Part shown: piece after piece, positions 9,058 to 18,098 of the stretch
How the letters are laid out: every line of letters begins with the position of its first letter
How positions within the stretch are numbered: the first letter of the stretch is position 1
Assembly: GCF_000802245.2 (NCBI RefSeq)
Contig: NZ_CP021080.1
Span: 2,418,001-2,482,000 of the forward strand
Length of the DNA stretch: 64,000 nt
Source: Streptomyces pluripotens
GTDB lineage: Bacteria; Actinomycetota; Actinomycetes; Streptomycetales; Streptomycetaceae
Reading direction: 5' to 3'
Program-made: the position numbers and the translations under genes
The notes under the pieces: generated by a model
What the model saw: only the letters and a program-made list of their open reading frames with translations
Told to the model about the DNA's origin: nothing
The model's database searches: none

Positions 9058-10218
9058 ATGGACCACCGTCTCAGCCCCGAGCTGGAGGAACTCCGCCGCA
9101 CGGTGGAGGAGTTCGCTCACGACGTCGTGGCGCCGAAGATCGGCGACTTCTACGAGCGGCACGAGTTCCCCTACGAGATCGTCCGCGAGATGGGTCGTAT
9201 GGGCCTGTTCGGACTGCCGTTCCCGGAGGAGTACGGCGGTATGGGCGGTGACTACCTGGCCCTCGGCATCGCCCTGGAGGAACTGGCCCGGGTGGACTCC
9301 TCGGTGGCCATCACCTTGGAGGCCGGGGTCTCCCTGGGGGCCATGCCGATCCACCTCTTCGGCACCGAGGAACAGAAGCGCGAGTGGCTGCCCCGTCTCT
9401 GCTCGGGCGAGGTCCTGGGCGCCTTCGGCCTGACCGAGCCGGACGGCGGCAGCGACGCCGGGGCGACCCGGACGACGGCCCGGCTGGACCCGGACACCGA
9501 CGAATGGGTGATCAACGGCACGAAGTGCTTCATCACCAACTCGGGCACGGACATCACCGGCCTGGTGACGGTCACGGCGGTCACCGGCCGCAAGCCCGAC
9601 GGCAGACCGCGGATCTCGGCGATCATCGTCCCGTCCGGCACCCCTGGATTCACCGTGGCGGCCCCCTACTCGAAGGTCGGCTGGAACGCCTCCGACACCC
9701 GCGAGCTGTCCTTCGCCGACGTCCGGGTGCCCGCCGCCAACCTGCTGGGCGAGGAGGGCCGCGGGTACGCCCAGTTCCTGCGCATCCTGGATGAGGGCCG
9801 CATCGCCATCGCGGCTCTCGCCACCGGTCTGGCGCAGGGGTGTGTGGACGAGTCGGTGAAGTACGCCAAGGAGCGCCAGGCCTTCGGTAGGCCCATCGGC
9901 GCCAACCAGGCCATCCAGTTCAAGCTCGCCGACATGGAGATGAAGGCCCACACGGCCCGGCTGGCCTGGCGTGACGCAGCTTCACGCCTGGTGGCCGGCG
10001 AGCCCTTCAAGAAGGAGGCGGCCCTGGCCAAGCTCCACTCCTCCACGGTCGCCGTGGACAACGCCCGCGACGCCACCCAGATCCACGGCGGCTACGGCTT
10101 TATGAACGAGTATCCGGTGGCCCGCATGTGGCGCGACTCCAAGATCTTGGAGATCGGCGAGGGCACGAGCGAGGTCCAGCGCATGCTGATCGCGCGGGAG
10201 CTGGGGCTGGTGAGCTGA
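9058..10218 (+). CDS. acdH: acyl-CoA dehydrogenase AcdH (short/branched chain)
   Basis: This is a 386-residue acyl-CoA dehydrogenase with LTEPDGGSDAGAT, IHGGYGFMNEYPVARMWRD and IGEGTSEVQRMLIARELG. Glu368 in IGEGTSE occupies the short/medium-chain catalytic-base position, where isovaleryl-CoA dehydrogenase usually has Ala or Gly. Length and context match the Streptomyces AcdH reported for small branched acyl-CoA oxidation in valine, isoleucine and leucine catabolism (remembered literature). The ATG at 9058 lies 5 bp after HMG-CoA lyase with AAGGAA upstream. The frame stays open far upstream, but that part is antisense-like shadow of the lyase gene. Confidence 0.9.
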   Translation: MDHRLSPELEELRRTVEEFAHDVVAPKIGDFYERHEFPYEIVREMGRMGLFGLPFPEEYGGMGGDYLALGIALEELARVDSSVAITLEAGVSLGAMPIHLFGTEEQKREWLPRLCSGEVLGAFGLTEPDGGSDAGATRTTARLDPDTDEWVINGTKCFITNSGTDITGLVTVTAVTGRKPDGRPRISAIIVPSGTPGFTVAAPYSKVGWNASDTRELSFADVRVPAANLLGEEGRGYAQFLRILDEGRIAIAALATGLAQGCVDESVKYAKERQAFGRPIGANQAIQFKLADMEMKAHTARLAWRDAASRLVAGEPFKKEAALAKLHSSTVAVDNARDATQIHGGYGFMNEYPVARMWRDSKILEIGEGTSEVQRMLIARELGLVS

Positions 10219-10613
10219 GACCCTCCCGGCTCCCTCGTTCCAGGTGCGCATGAGGCATGCACATGAGACATGCACGGTCATAAGCACCTGGACCTCGTTG
10301 ACCGTCTCCGAACAGGCGCTGCCGCGCCGGGCCGTGCCCCGAGGCCGCGCACGCTGGTGGGAGGCCGCCCATCCGGCACCGGAGTCGGGTGGACTGCCCA
10401 GCCCGAACGACCCGGGCCGGTAAGGACTGGACCTGCGCGTCGGCGTCACCCGCACCTTCCCGGACGCCGGGTGGGGAGCCTGACTCAGGCGCAACGGAGG
10501 CTGCTTACTCGGCTGTGGCCTGCCCACCCCCGGGCCAGTAGAAATTAGGTTAGGCTAACCTCACTTCTACTGGCCCCGTGGGCGCTTCGCCCTGTTCGAA
10601 AGCAGTCACCGCC
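10219..10613. other. intergenic region before desE
   Basis: No gene is recognised. It holds the 3' end of the acdH operon, an imperfect direct repeat (GAGGCATGCACAT then GAGACATGCACGG, around 10250-10276), and near its right end the iron box that controls desE. Confidence 0.6.
10545..10563. promoter_or_regulatory. iron box (DmdR1/IdeR-type operator) of desEF
   Basis: TTAGGTTAGGCTAACCTCA matches the 19-bp actinobacterial iron-box palindrome TTAGGTTAGGCTAACCTAA at 18 of 19 positions. It lies 50 bp upstream of desE, so iron-loaded DmdR1 should repress the gene. Confidence 0.9.
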
Positions 10614-11663
10614 ATGCCCAACGCCCGTGCCACACACCCGACTCGCCGCGGCATCCTCGCCGCGGGCGGCGCCCTCGGCCTGGGCACCGCGCTCGCCGCC
10701 TGCAAAGGCGGCGAGCGGGGGAGCGCCAGCTCCGGCAAGGCGGTGAAGTCCGGCAGGCCCGGCCGCCCCTGGTCCTTCAAGGACGACCGCGGCACCACCG
10801 TGAAACTGGACAGCACCCCGGCGGACATCGTGGCCTTCACCGGTGTCGCCGCCGCACTGTACGACTACGGCGTCCAGGCCAAGGGCGTCTTCGGCCCTAC
10901 GAAGACCAGGGGCGGCAAGCCCGATGTCCAGGCGGGCGACATGGACCTCAGCAAGGTCACGGTGCTCGGCAACGCATGGGGCCAGTTCAACGTCGAGAAG
11001 TACGCGGCCCTCGCGCCCGACGTACTCATCACCACGACGTTCGACGACGCGGGAACCCTCTGGTACGTCCCCGAGAAGTCCAGGGACGAGATCACGAAGC
11101 TCGCCCCCAGCGTCGCCGTCTCCGTCTACGACCGCCAACTACCCGTGCCACTGCAGCGCATGTGGGACCTGGCGGAGTCGCTCGGTGGGGAGATGACGGC
11201 CACCGAGGCGACGGACGCCAGGAAGCGCTTCGAGGACGCTGCCGCCCGGCTGCGCGCCGCCGCCAAGGCCAGGCCGGACATCAGGGTGATGGCCGGCTCC
11301 GCGAGCGAGCAGCTGTTCTACGTCTCCGGTAGCAACCTCTCCGCCGACCTGGAGTACTTCAAGGCCCTCGGTGTGAACTTCGTCGAGCCGACGGAGCGGG
11401 CCAAGGCCGGGAGCGGTGGCTGGTACGAGTCGCTGAGCTGGGAGAACGTCGACAAGTACCAGGCCGACGTCATCATGATGGACGACCGCTCCTCGACCCT
11501 CCAACCCGCCGACATCACGAAGGCGACCTGGCGGAAGCTCCCCGCGGTCAAGGCAGGCCAGATCATCTCCCGTTCCCCTGAGCCGATCCTCTCCTACGAC
11601 AAGTGCGTGCCACTGCTCACCGGCCTCGCCGAGGCGCTGGAGAAGGCCAAAAAGCTCCGCTGA
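10614..11663 (+). CDS. desE: ferric-siderophore (ferrioxamine) binding lipoprotein DesE
   Basis: At 349 residues this is a periplasmic-binding-protein of the FepB/FhuD type. The N-terminus has an Arg pair (THPTRRG), a hydrophobic Gly/Ala/Leu stretch and the lipobox LAAC, so it is a lipid-anchored binder at the outer face of the membrane. The body contains PADIVAFTGVAAALYDYG and other TroA-like segments. It is known in S. coelicolor as the desferrioxamine uptake receptor. The ATG at 10614 starts the conserved signal peptide; an upstream GTG at 10578 only adds a poor leader. It sits behind an iron box and 40 bp before desF. The partner permease is not in the window. Confidence 0.9.
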   Translation: MPNARATHPTRRGILAAGGALGLGTALAACKGGERGSASSGKAVKSGRPGRPWSFKDDRGTTVKLDSTPADIVAFTGVAAALYDYGVQAKGVFGPTKTRGGKPDVQAGDMDLSKVTVLGNAWGQFNVEKYAALAPDVLITTTFDDAGTLWYVPEKSRDEITKLAPSVAVSVYDRQLPVPLQRMWDLAESLGGEMTATEATDARKRFEDAAARLRAAAKARPDIRVMAGSASEQLFYVSGSNLSADLEYFKALGVNFVEPTERAKAGSGGWYESLSWENVDKYQADVIMMDDRSSTLQPADITKATWRKLPAVKAGQIISRSPEPILSYDKCVPLLTGLAEALEKAKKLR

Positions 11664-11703
11664 CCAGCCCCGCGCCCTGAACTCCCCCCTCTCAGGAGCA
11701 CAT

Positions 11704-12582
11704 ATGCCCACGGCCGTGGCCGCCCCGTTCCGGTTCTTCCCCCTGCAGGTCGTGCGGACGGGGCGGCTGGGTCCGTCCCTGCTCCGCGTCACCTTCACCG
11801 GCCCCGATCTGCGCTCCTTCCACTCGCTGGGGCGGGACCAGTCACTGTCCCTGTTCCTGCCGCACCCGGGCCAGAGCGAACCCGTCGTCCCGCTGGACCG
11901 AGAGGACGACTGGTGGCAGGCCTGGCGTGAACTACCAGACGGCGTAAGGGCGGTGATGCGCTCATACACGCTCCGCGCCCTGCGCCGGAACCCGGACGAG
12001 ATCGACATCGACTTCGTCCTGCACGGCATCGACCCCGACCACTCCCCCGCTCTCCACGCCGCCCGGCCGGGCCGGCCCGCCTCGCCCGCCGGACCCGCCT
12101 CGCGCTGGGCGTCCCGGACCACCGCCGGGGACCACGTCCTGCTGCTCGGTCCGACCGTCGCCGACAACCGCGCCATCCGCTTCCGCCCACCCGGAGACAC
12201 CGACCTGGTCGTCCTGTGGGGCGACGAGACCGCCGTCCCCGCCGCGTCCGCCGTCCTCGAAGCCCTACCCGCCGGCACCCCGGCCCACGTCTGGCTGGAA
12301 GTACCGCACGCCGGTGACATCCAGGACATCACCACGGAGGCGGACGCGGAGATCACCTGGCTCGTACGACACGACGGGGCCCCCGTGACCGTCGACGCCG
12401 TACGGGACGCCCGGCTGCCGCCCGCCGAGCGGCCGTACGTCTGGATCGCTGGCGAGTCCGGCCGGATCAAGGCGCTGCGTCGGCACTTCGTCAGCGAGCG
12501 CGGCGTCGACCGCCGGTGCGTCACCTTCGTCGGGTACTGGCGCCGGGGGATGACGGAGGAGCAGCTCCGCGTGACGGAGTGA
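11704..12582 (+). CDS. desF: siderophore-interacting protein, ferrioxamine reductase-like DesF
   Basis: This 292-residue SIP/ViuB-family flavoprotein has an N-terminal FAD-binding barrel (RVTFTGPDLRSF, and VMRSYTLRALRR resembling the family RxYT FAD motif) and a C-terminal SIP domain ending VGYWRRGMTEEQLR. The family reduces the iron of imported ferric siderophores in the cytosol, releasing Fe(II). A long Ala/Pro/Gly-rich insertion near residues 118-136 is notable. It is the second gene after desE, and the perfect iron box of desA follows 53 bp later. Confidence 0.88.
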   Translation: MPTAVAAPFRFFPLQVVRTGRLGPSLLRVTFTGPDLRSFHSLGRDQSLSLFLPHPGQSEPVVPLDREDDWWQAWRELPDGVRAVMRSYTLRALRRNPDEIDIDFVLHGIDPDHSPALHAARPGRPASPAGPASRWASRTTAGDHVLLLGPTVADNRAIRFRPPGDTDLVVLWGDETAVPAASAVLEALPAGTPAHVWLEVPHAGDIQDITTEADAEITWLVRHDGAPVTVDAVRDARLPPAERPYVWIAGESGRIKALRRHFVSERGVDRRCVTFVGYWRRGMTEEQLRVTE

Positions 12583-12635
12583 CGGGCGCCACAGTGGTGC
12601 CGGTCATGGTCGAGTCAGACCTTGATCCGCGAAAC

Positions 12636-12654
12636 TTAGGTTAGGCTAACCTAA
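12636..12654. promoter_or_regulatory. iron box (DmdR1/IdeR-type operator) of desABCD
   Basis: TTAGGTTAGGCTAACCTAA is a perfect 19-bp iron-box palindrome 32 bp before the desA start codon. Binding here would shut off desferrioxamine synthesis in iron-replete cells. Confidence 0.95.
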
Positions 12655-12686
12655 GTTACTACGGACCGTCCCCGGAGGACACCCAC

Positions 12687-14129
12687 ATGCGCTCGCACCT
12701 GCTCAATGGCCTCACCGCGGAGCGGTACCGCCGCTCCGTGACCGAAGGAGTCGAGCGGGTGGCGGCCAGACTCGCCACCACAGACCGTCCGTTCACCGGT
12801 GTCGCCGTGGACGCCCTCGCCCCCCGCATCGACGCGATCGACCTCGACCGACCGCTGGACGACACCACGGCCGTCCTGGACGAACTGGAGGACGTCTATC
12901 TCCGGGACGCGGTCTACTTCCACCACCCCCGCTATCTCGCCCACCTCAACTGCCCGGTCGTCATCCCGGCGGTAGTCGGCGAGGCCGTGCTCGGCGCGGT
13001 CAACTCCTCCCTGGACACCTGGGACCAGTCGGTCGGCGGCACGCTCATCGAGCGCAGGCTCATCGACTGGACGGCAGCCCGCCTCGGCCTGGGCCCGGCC
13101 GCCGACGGAGTGTTCACCTCGGGCGGCACCCAGTCCAACCTCCAGGCGCTGCTGCTGGCGCGGGAGGAGGCCAAGAGCGACAGCCCGGCCGGACTGCGCG
13201 TCTTCGCATCCGAGGCCAGTCACTTCAGTGTGCGGAAGGCCGCCCGGCTCCTCGGCCTGGGCCCGGACTCCGTCGTCTCCCTGCCAGTCGACCGCGACAA
13301 ACGCCTGCAAACGGTCGCACTCGCCCGCGAGCTGGAGCGCTGCCGCCGCGACAGCCTGGTCCCGATGGCCGTCGTCGCCACCGCCGGCACCACCGACTTC
13401 GGCTCCATCGACCCGCTCCCGGAGATCGCCGGACTGTGCGCCCGGTACGGGGTGTGGATGCACGTGGACGCGGCCTACGGCTGCGGGCTGCTCGCCTCCC
13501 TGAAGCACCGCGACCGCATCACCGGCATCGAACGCGCTGACTCGGTCACGGTCGACTACCACAAGTCCTTCTTCCAGCCGGTGAGTTCGTCCGCCGTGCT
13601 GGTCCGGGACGCGGCTACTCTGCGCCACGCCACCTACCACGCGGAATACCTCAACCCACGCCGCGCGGTACAGGAACGCATCCCCAACCAGGTCGACAAG
13701 TCCCTGCAGACCACCCGCCGCTTCGACGCCCTCAAGCTCTGGCTCACCCTGCGCACCATGGGCGCGGACGGCATCGGGCAACTCTTCGACGAGGTCTGCG
13801 ACCTGGCACGGGAGGGCTTCAGGCTGCTCGCCGCCGACGCACGCTACGACGTCGTGGTCGAACCCGCCCTGTCCACCCTCGTCTTCCGCTACATCCCGGC
13901 GGCCGTCACCGACCCGGCCGACATCGACCGGGCCAACCTCTACGCCCGCAAGGCCCTGTTCGCCTCCGGCGACGCCGTGGTCGCGGGCACCAAGGTCGGC
14001 AGCCGCCACTACCTGAAGTTCACCCTGCTCAACCCCGAGACCACGACGGCCGACATCGCCGCCGTCCTCGACCTGATCGCCGACCACGCCGAGCAGTACC
14101 TGGGAGAGCCTCTTGACCACGCCTGCTGA
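12687..14129 (+). CDS. desA: lysine decarboxylase DesA (PLP-dependent)
   Basis: The 480-residue group II PLP decarboxylase shows FTSGGTQSN (PLP phosphate site), HVDAAYG, and VDYHKSFFQ, where Lys293 forms the Schiff base with PLP. In desferrioxamine biosynthesis it makes cadaverine from lysine. The ATG follows CCCCGGAGGACAC. It is the first gene of desABCD, driven from an iron-boxed promoter, and its 3' end overlaps desB by 17 bp. Confidence 0.95.
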   Translation: MRSHLLNGLTAERYRRSVTEGVERVAARLATTDRPFTGVAVDALAPRIDAIDLDRPLDDTTAVLDELEDVYLRDAVYFHHPRYLAHLNCPVVIPAVVGEAVLGAVNSSLDTWDQSVGGTLIERRLIDWTAARLGLGPAADGVFTSGGTQSNLQALLLAREEAKSDSPAGLRVFASEASHFSVRKAARLLGLGPDSVVSLPVDRDKRLQTVALARELERCRRDSLVPMAVVATAGTTDFGSIDPLPEIAGLCARYGVWMHVDAAYGCGLLASLKHRDRITGIERADSVTVDYHKSFFQPVSSSAVLVRDAATLRHATYHAEYLNPRRAVQERIPNQVDKSLQTTRRFDALKLWLTLRTMGADGIGQLFDEVCDLAREGFRLLAADARYDVVVEPALSTLVFRYIPAAVTDPADIDRANLYARKALFASGDAVVAGTKVGSRHYLKFTLLNPETTTADIAAVLDLIADHAEQYLGEPLDHAC

Positions 14130-15396
14130 AGCCGACCGCATCCATGACGTGGTGGGGATCGGGCTCGGCCCCTTCAACCTCGGCCTCGCCTGCCTCACCA
14201 AGCCGATCGCCGAACTGGACGGCGTGTTCCTGGAGTCCAAACCTGACTTCGAGTGGCACGCGGGGATGTTCCTGGACGGCGCCCACCTCCAAACCCCGTT
14301 CATGTCGGACCTGGTCACCCTCGCCGACCCGACCTCGCCGTACTCCTTCCTCAACTACCTGAAGGAGAAGGGCAGGCTGTACTCGTTCTACATCCGCGAG
14401 AACTTCTACCCGCTGCGGGTCGAGTACGACGACTACTGTCGCTGGGCGGCGAACAGACTGAGCAGCATCCGCTTCGGCACCACGGTCACCGAGGTGACGT
14501 ACGGGGACGAGGTGTACCGCGTGCGCACCGACGCCGGCGACACCTACCGCGCCCGTCACCTGGTGCTCGGCACGGGAACGGTCCCCCGCCTTCCGCGCGC
14601 GTGCCAGGAACTGACCGGTGAGGTGCTGCACACCTCCGCGTACCGACACCGCAAGGCGGAACTGCTGTCGAAGAAGTCCATCACGATCATCGGCAGCGGC
14701 CAGAGCGCGGCGGAGATCTACCACGAGCTGCTCGCCGAGATCGACGTCCACGGCTACCAACTCAACTGGATCACCCGCTCCCCTCGGTTCTTCCCGCTGG
14801 AATACACCAAGCTGACCTTGGAGATGACGTCCCCGGACTACATCGACTACTTCCGCGCGCTGCCCGAGGACACCCGCTACCGGCTGGAGAAGCAGCAGAA
14901 GGGCCTGTTCAAGGGAATCAACTCGGACCTGATCGACGCCATCTTCGACCTGCTCTACCAGAAGGACGTCGAGAGCGGCGGCCACCCGCTGCGCACCCGG
15001 CTGATCACCAACTCCTCACTCACCCGGGCCTCCTGTCAGGACGGCACCTACACCCTGGGCTTCCACCAGGACGAGCAGGACAAGGACTTCGAGATCCGTA
15101 CCGAAGGCCTGGTACTGGCCACCGGCTACCACTACGAGCCTCCGGCCTTCCTCACCCCGGTCCGCGACCGCCTCCGCTTCGACGCCCACGGCCGCTTCGA
15201 CATCGCCCGCAACTACGCCATCGACATCACCGGCCGCCGCGTGTTCCTGCAGAACGCCGGCGTTCACACACACAGCGTCACCAGCCCCGACCTGGGCATG
15301 GGCGCGTACCGGAACTCGTCCATCATCCGCGAGCTGCTCGGCAGCGAGTACTACCCGGTCGAAAAGTCCGTCGCCTTCCAGGAGTTCGCTGTATGA
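14113..15396 (+). CDS. desB: cadaverine N-monooxygenase DesB
   Basis: The 427-residue flavin-dependent N-hydroxylase (IucD/PvdA family) has an N-terminal FAD site [12 protein letters not shown], an NADPH site [15 protein letters not shown] and a C-terminal [12 protein letters not shown]. It hydroxylates cadaverine at one nitrogen using NADPH and O2. The start is a TTG inside the desA tail, with GGAG upstream and 17 bp overlap, so translation is probably coupled to desA; no in-frame ATG is available near the conserved N-terminus. It also overlaps desC by 4 bp. Confidence 0.94.
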   Translation: MTTPAEADRIHDVVGIGLGPFNLGLACLTKPIAELDGVFLESKPDFEWHAGMFLDGAHLQTPFMSDLVTLADPTSPYSFLNYLKEKGRLYSFYIRENFYPLRVEYDDYCRWAANRLSSIRFGTTVTEVTYGDEVYRVRTDAGDTYRARHLVLGTGTVPRLPRACQELTGEVLHTSAYRHRKAELLSKKSITIIGSGQSAAEIYHELLAEIDVHGYQLNWITRSPRFFPLEYTKLTLEMTSPDYIDYFRALPEDTRYRLEKQQKGLFKGINSDLIDAIFDLLYQKDVESGGHPLRTRLITNSSLTRASCQDGTYTLGFHQDEQDKDFEIRTEGLVLATGYHYEPPAFLTPVRDRLRFDAHGRFDIARNYAIDITGRRVFLQNAGVHTHSVTSPDLGMGAYRNSSIIRELLGSEYYPVEKSVAFQEFAV

Positions 15397-15932
15397 CCAG
15401 CACCAGCCCGACCTTCACGTTCCGTCCCCTGGACCCCCTGGACGACGCAGTACTGCTACACCGTTGGGTCACTCACCCCAAGGCCGTGTTCTGGATGATG
15501 CAGGACGCCGACCCCGAGGACGTCGAGCGCGCCTATCTGGACATCGAGGCCGATGCGCACCGCCACGCGTTCCTTGGGCTGCACGAGGAGGCGCCCGTCT
15601 TCCTCATGGAAACGTACGACCCCGCCCACCGGGAGCTGGCCGGACTGTACGAGCCGCAGCCGGGGGACGTCGGCATGCACTTCCTGGTCGCCCCGACCGA
15701 CACCCCCGTGCACGGCTTCACCAAGGCCGTCATCACCGCGGTGCTGGCACACCTCTTCGCGGACCCGGGTACGCGCCGGATCGTGGTCGAGCCGGACGTG
15801 CGCAACAAGGCCGTGCACGCACTGAACGCGGCCGTCGGCTTCCTGCCCGAGCGGGAGATCCAGAAGCCCGAGAAGCGGGCCCTGCTCAGCTTCTGTACGC
15901 GTGAGCAGTTCCTGAAGGCGGTGTCCGCATGA
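15393..15932 (+). CDS. desC: N-hydroxycadaverine acyltransferase DesC
   Basis: At 179 residues this is an IucB/RimJ-like GNAT-fold acyltransferase with [19 protein letters not shown] at the start and [19 protein letters not shown], the acyl-CoA-binding region, near the end. It acylates N-hydroxycadaverine with succinyl-CoA (or acetyl-CoA), forming the hydroxamate monomer. It overlaps both neighbours by 4 bp (ATGA), as expected for a tightly coupled operon. Confidence 0.93.
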   Translation: MTSTSPTFTFRPLDPLDDAVLLHRWVTHPKAVFWMMQDADPEDVERAYLDIEADAHRHAFLGLHEEAPVFLMETYDPAHRELAGLYEPQPGDVGMHFLVAPTDTPVHGFTKAVITAVLAHLFADPGTRRIVVEPDVRNKAVHALNAAVGFLPEREIQKPEKRALLSFCTREQFLKAVSA

Positions 15933-17701
15933 CCCCCGTCGACGCCGTGACCCACCTGTCTCCCGAACGGTGGGAGACCGCCAACCGGCTGCTGATACGC
16001 AAGGCGCTGGCCGAGTTCGCGCACGAGCGGCTGATCGCACCCGAGGAAGAAGGCGACGACTGCTATGTCGTGCGCAGCGACGACGGACTCACCTCCTACC
16101 GGTTCCGCGCCGTGCGCCGGGCCCTCGGCCATTGGCAGGTCGACGCCGGGTCGATCACCCGGCACCGGGCGGGCAGCGAACTCTCCCCCAGCGCGCTGGA
16201 CTTCTTCATCGAGCTGAAGGAATCCCTGGGCCTGCGGGACGAGATCCTGCCGGTCTACCTGGAGGAGATCTCCTCCACGCTCTCCAGCACCTGCTACAAG
16301 CTCACCAGGCCGAAGGTGACGTCCGCCGAGCTGACGCGCAGCGGTTTCCAGGCCATCGAGTCCGGCATGACCGAAGGGCACCCCTGCTTCGTCGCCAACA
16401 ACGGACGACTCGGGTTCGGCATCCACGCGTACCTGTCGTACGCCCCGGAGGCAGCGAGCCCCGTCCGGCTGGTGTGGCTGGCCGCACACCGCTCGCGCGC
16501 GGCGTTCACGGCCGGCACCGGGATCGAGTACGAGTCCTTCCTCCGGGACGAGCTGGGCGAGGAGACGCTCGGCCGTTTCGACGCCACCCTCACCGGCCAG
16601 GGACTGGACCCCGCCGACTACCTCCTCATCCCGGTCCACCCCTGGCAGTGGCGGAACAAGCTCGCCGTCACCTTCGCCTCCGAGGTGGCCCAGAGGCACC
16701 TAGTCTGCCTTGGCGAGGGCGACGACGCGTATCTGGCCCAGCAGTCCATCCGGACCTTCTTCAACTCCGGCAACCCCCACAAGCACTACGTGAAGACCGC
16801 CCTGTCGGTTCTCAACATGGGCTTTATGCGCGGGCTCTCGGCCGCCTACATGGAGGCGACGCCGGCGATCAACGACTGGCTGGCCCGGCTGATCGAGAAC
16901 GACCCGGTGTTCAGGTCGGTCGGCTTGTCGATCATCCGGGAACGGGCGGCCGTCGGCTACCGGCACCCGGAGTACGAGCGGGCCACCGACAGCCACTCGC
17001 CGTACCGCAAGATGCTGGCCGCGCTGTGGCGGGAAAGCCCGGTGCCGTCGCTCCGGGAGGGCGAGTCACTCGCGACCATGGCCTCCCTGTTGCACGTGGA
17101 CCACGAGGGCGCCTCCTTCGCGGGCGCGCTGATCGAGCGGTCGGGACTCGCCCCGGTCGAGTGGTTGCGGCGGTACCTGCGGGCCTACTACACCCCCCTC
17201 CTCCACAGTTTCTACGCCTACGACCTGGTGTTCATGCCGCACGGCGAAAACGTCATCCTGGTGTTGAAGGACGGGGCCGTGCAGCGGGCGGTCTACAAGG
17301 ACATCGCCGAGGAGATCGCGGTGATGGACCCGGGCGCCGCCCTGCCGCCGGAGGTACGGCGGATCCGGGTCGAGGTCCCGGAGGACAGGAAACTGCTGTC
17401 GATCTTCACGGACGTCTTCGACTGCTTCTTCCGGTTCCTCGCCGCCCACCTCGCCGACGAGGGCGTCCTGACCGAGGACGACTTCTGGCGCACTGTGGCA
17501 GAGGTCACCCGCGAGTACCAGAAGGCGAGGCCGGAACTGGCCGACAAGTTCCGCCAGTACGACCTGTTCGCCCCGGAGTTCGCCCTGTCCTGCCTCAACC
17601 GGCTCCAGTTGCGCAACAACCGGCAGATGGTGGACCTCGCCGACCCGTCCGGCGCGCTCCAGCTGGCGGGATACCTGGAGAACCCCCTGGCGAAGTGGTG
17701 A
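15929..17701 (+). CDS. desD: desferrioxamine synthetase DesD (NIS synthetase)
   Basis: The 590-residue IucA/IucC-family NRPS-independent siderophore synthetase shows GHPCFVANNGRLGFG, PVHPWQWRNKL, QQSIRTFFN, KTALSVLNMGFMRGLS and HGENVILVLKDG, all family signatures of the ATP and substrate pockets. It condenses and cyclises the hydroxamate monomers to desferrioxamines using ATP. It is the last des gene; 93 bp separate it from a small conserved ORF. Confidence 0.95.
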   Translation: MTPVDAVTHLSPERWETANRLLIRKALAEFAHERLIAPEEEGDDCYVVRSDDGLTSYRFRAVRRALGHWQVDAGSITRHRAGSELSPSALDFFIELKESLGLRDEILPVYLEEISSTLSSTCYKLTRPKVTSAELTRSGFQAIESGMTEGHPCFVANNGRLGFGIHAYLSYAPEAASPVRLVWLAAHRSRAAFTAGTGIEYESFLRDELGEETLGRFDATLTGQGLDPADYLLIPVHPWQWRNKLAVTFASEVAQRHLVCLGEGDDAYLAQQSIRTFFNSGNPHKHYVKTALSVLNMGFMRGLSAAYMEATPAINDWLARLIENDPVFRSVGLSIIRERAAVGYRHPEYERATDSHSPYRKMLAALWRESPVPSLREGESLATMASLLHVDHEGASFAGALIERSGLAPVEWLRRYLRAYYTPLLHSFYAYDLVFMPHGENVILVLKDGAVQRAVYKDIAEEIAVMDPGAALPPEVRRIRVEVPEDRKLLSIFTDVFDCFFRFLAAHLADEGVLTEDDFWRTVAEVTREYQKARPELADKFRQYDLFAPEFALSCLNRLQLRNNRQMVDLADPSGALQLAGYLENPLAKW

Positions 17702-17794
17702 CCAACACCTCGCGGTGTCGCCGAAACCTCACTCCTCTGCCCGAAACCGGGCACGTTTCTTGCGAAACGGCGGCCGGTACCCCAGGATCTACGG

Positions 17795-18052
17795 GTGCAC
17801 GACGAACTCGTTGATCACCTGATGCGGTCCACGCCCCTGAGCCGGGGCGAGGCGCTGCGTGTGGTCCAGGACGTTCTCGCCTACTTCGACGAGACGACCC
17901 AACAGTTCGTCCGCCGCCGCCACCGCGAGCTGCAGGCCCAGGGCCTGGTGAACGCAGAGATCTTCGAACGGATCGAGGCGGACCTGAAATACCGGGCGGT
18001 GGCACCGCCGGAGCTGACGCTCAGGCAGCTGCGCCGCATGGTCTACGGCTGA
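17795..18052 (+). CDS. small conserved protein of unknown function
   Basis: This 85-residue charged, helical protein (GEALRVVQDVLAYFDE, RRRHRELQAQGL, ELTLRQLRRMVYG) has a GTG start. The sequence looks protein-like and not like a shadow frame: balanced composition and amphipathic helices. I recall similar short Streptomyces proteins between the des cluster and glmS but no function. Its stop codon lies inside a perfect hairpin that precedes glmS. Confidence 0.65.
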   Translation: MHDELVDHLMRSTPLSRGEALRVVQDVLAYFDETTQQFVRRRHRELQAQGLVNAEIFERIEADLKYRAVAPPELTLRQLRRMVYG

Positions 18053-18070
18053 GAAATCAGCCGTAGACCA
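18039..18070. terminator. perfect 14-bp hairpin with GAAA tetraloop before glmS
   Basis: TGGTCTACGGCTGA pairs perfectly with TCAGCCGTAGACCA around GAAA. The stem covers the last four codons and stop of the small ORF and ends 28 bp before the glmS ATG. It could be a terminator for the upstream ORF or a structure controlling glmS read-through or translation. No T-run follows. Confidence 0.7.
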
Positions 18071-18098
18071 CGAACTACGGGTCGAGGGACACCTATAT

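Noticed and set aside
18039..18098. glmS ribozyme/riboswitch
   Set aside because: The region is too short and lacks the pseudoknotted core of the glmS ribozyme, which is not known from Streptomyces; only a single hairpin is present.
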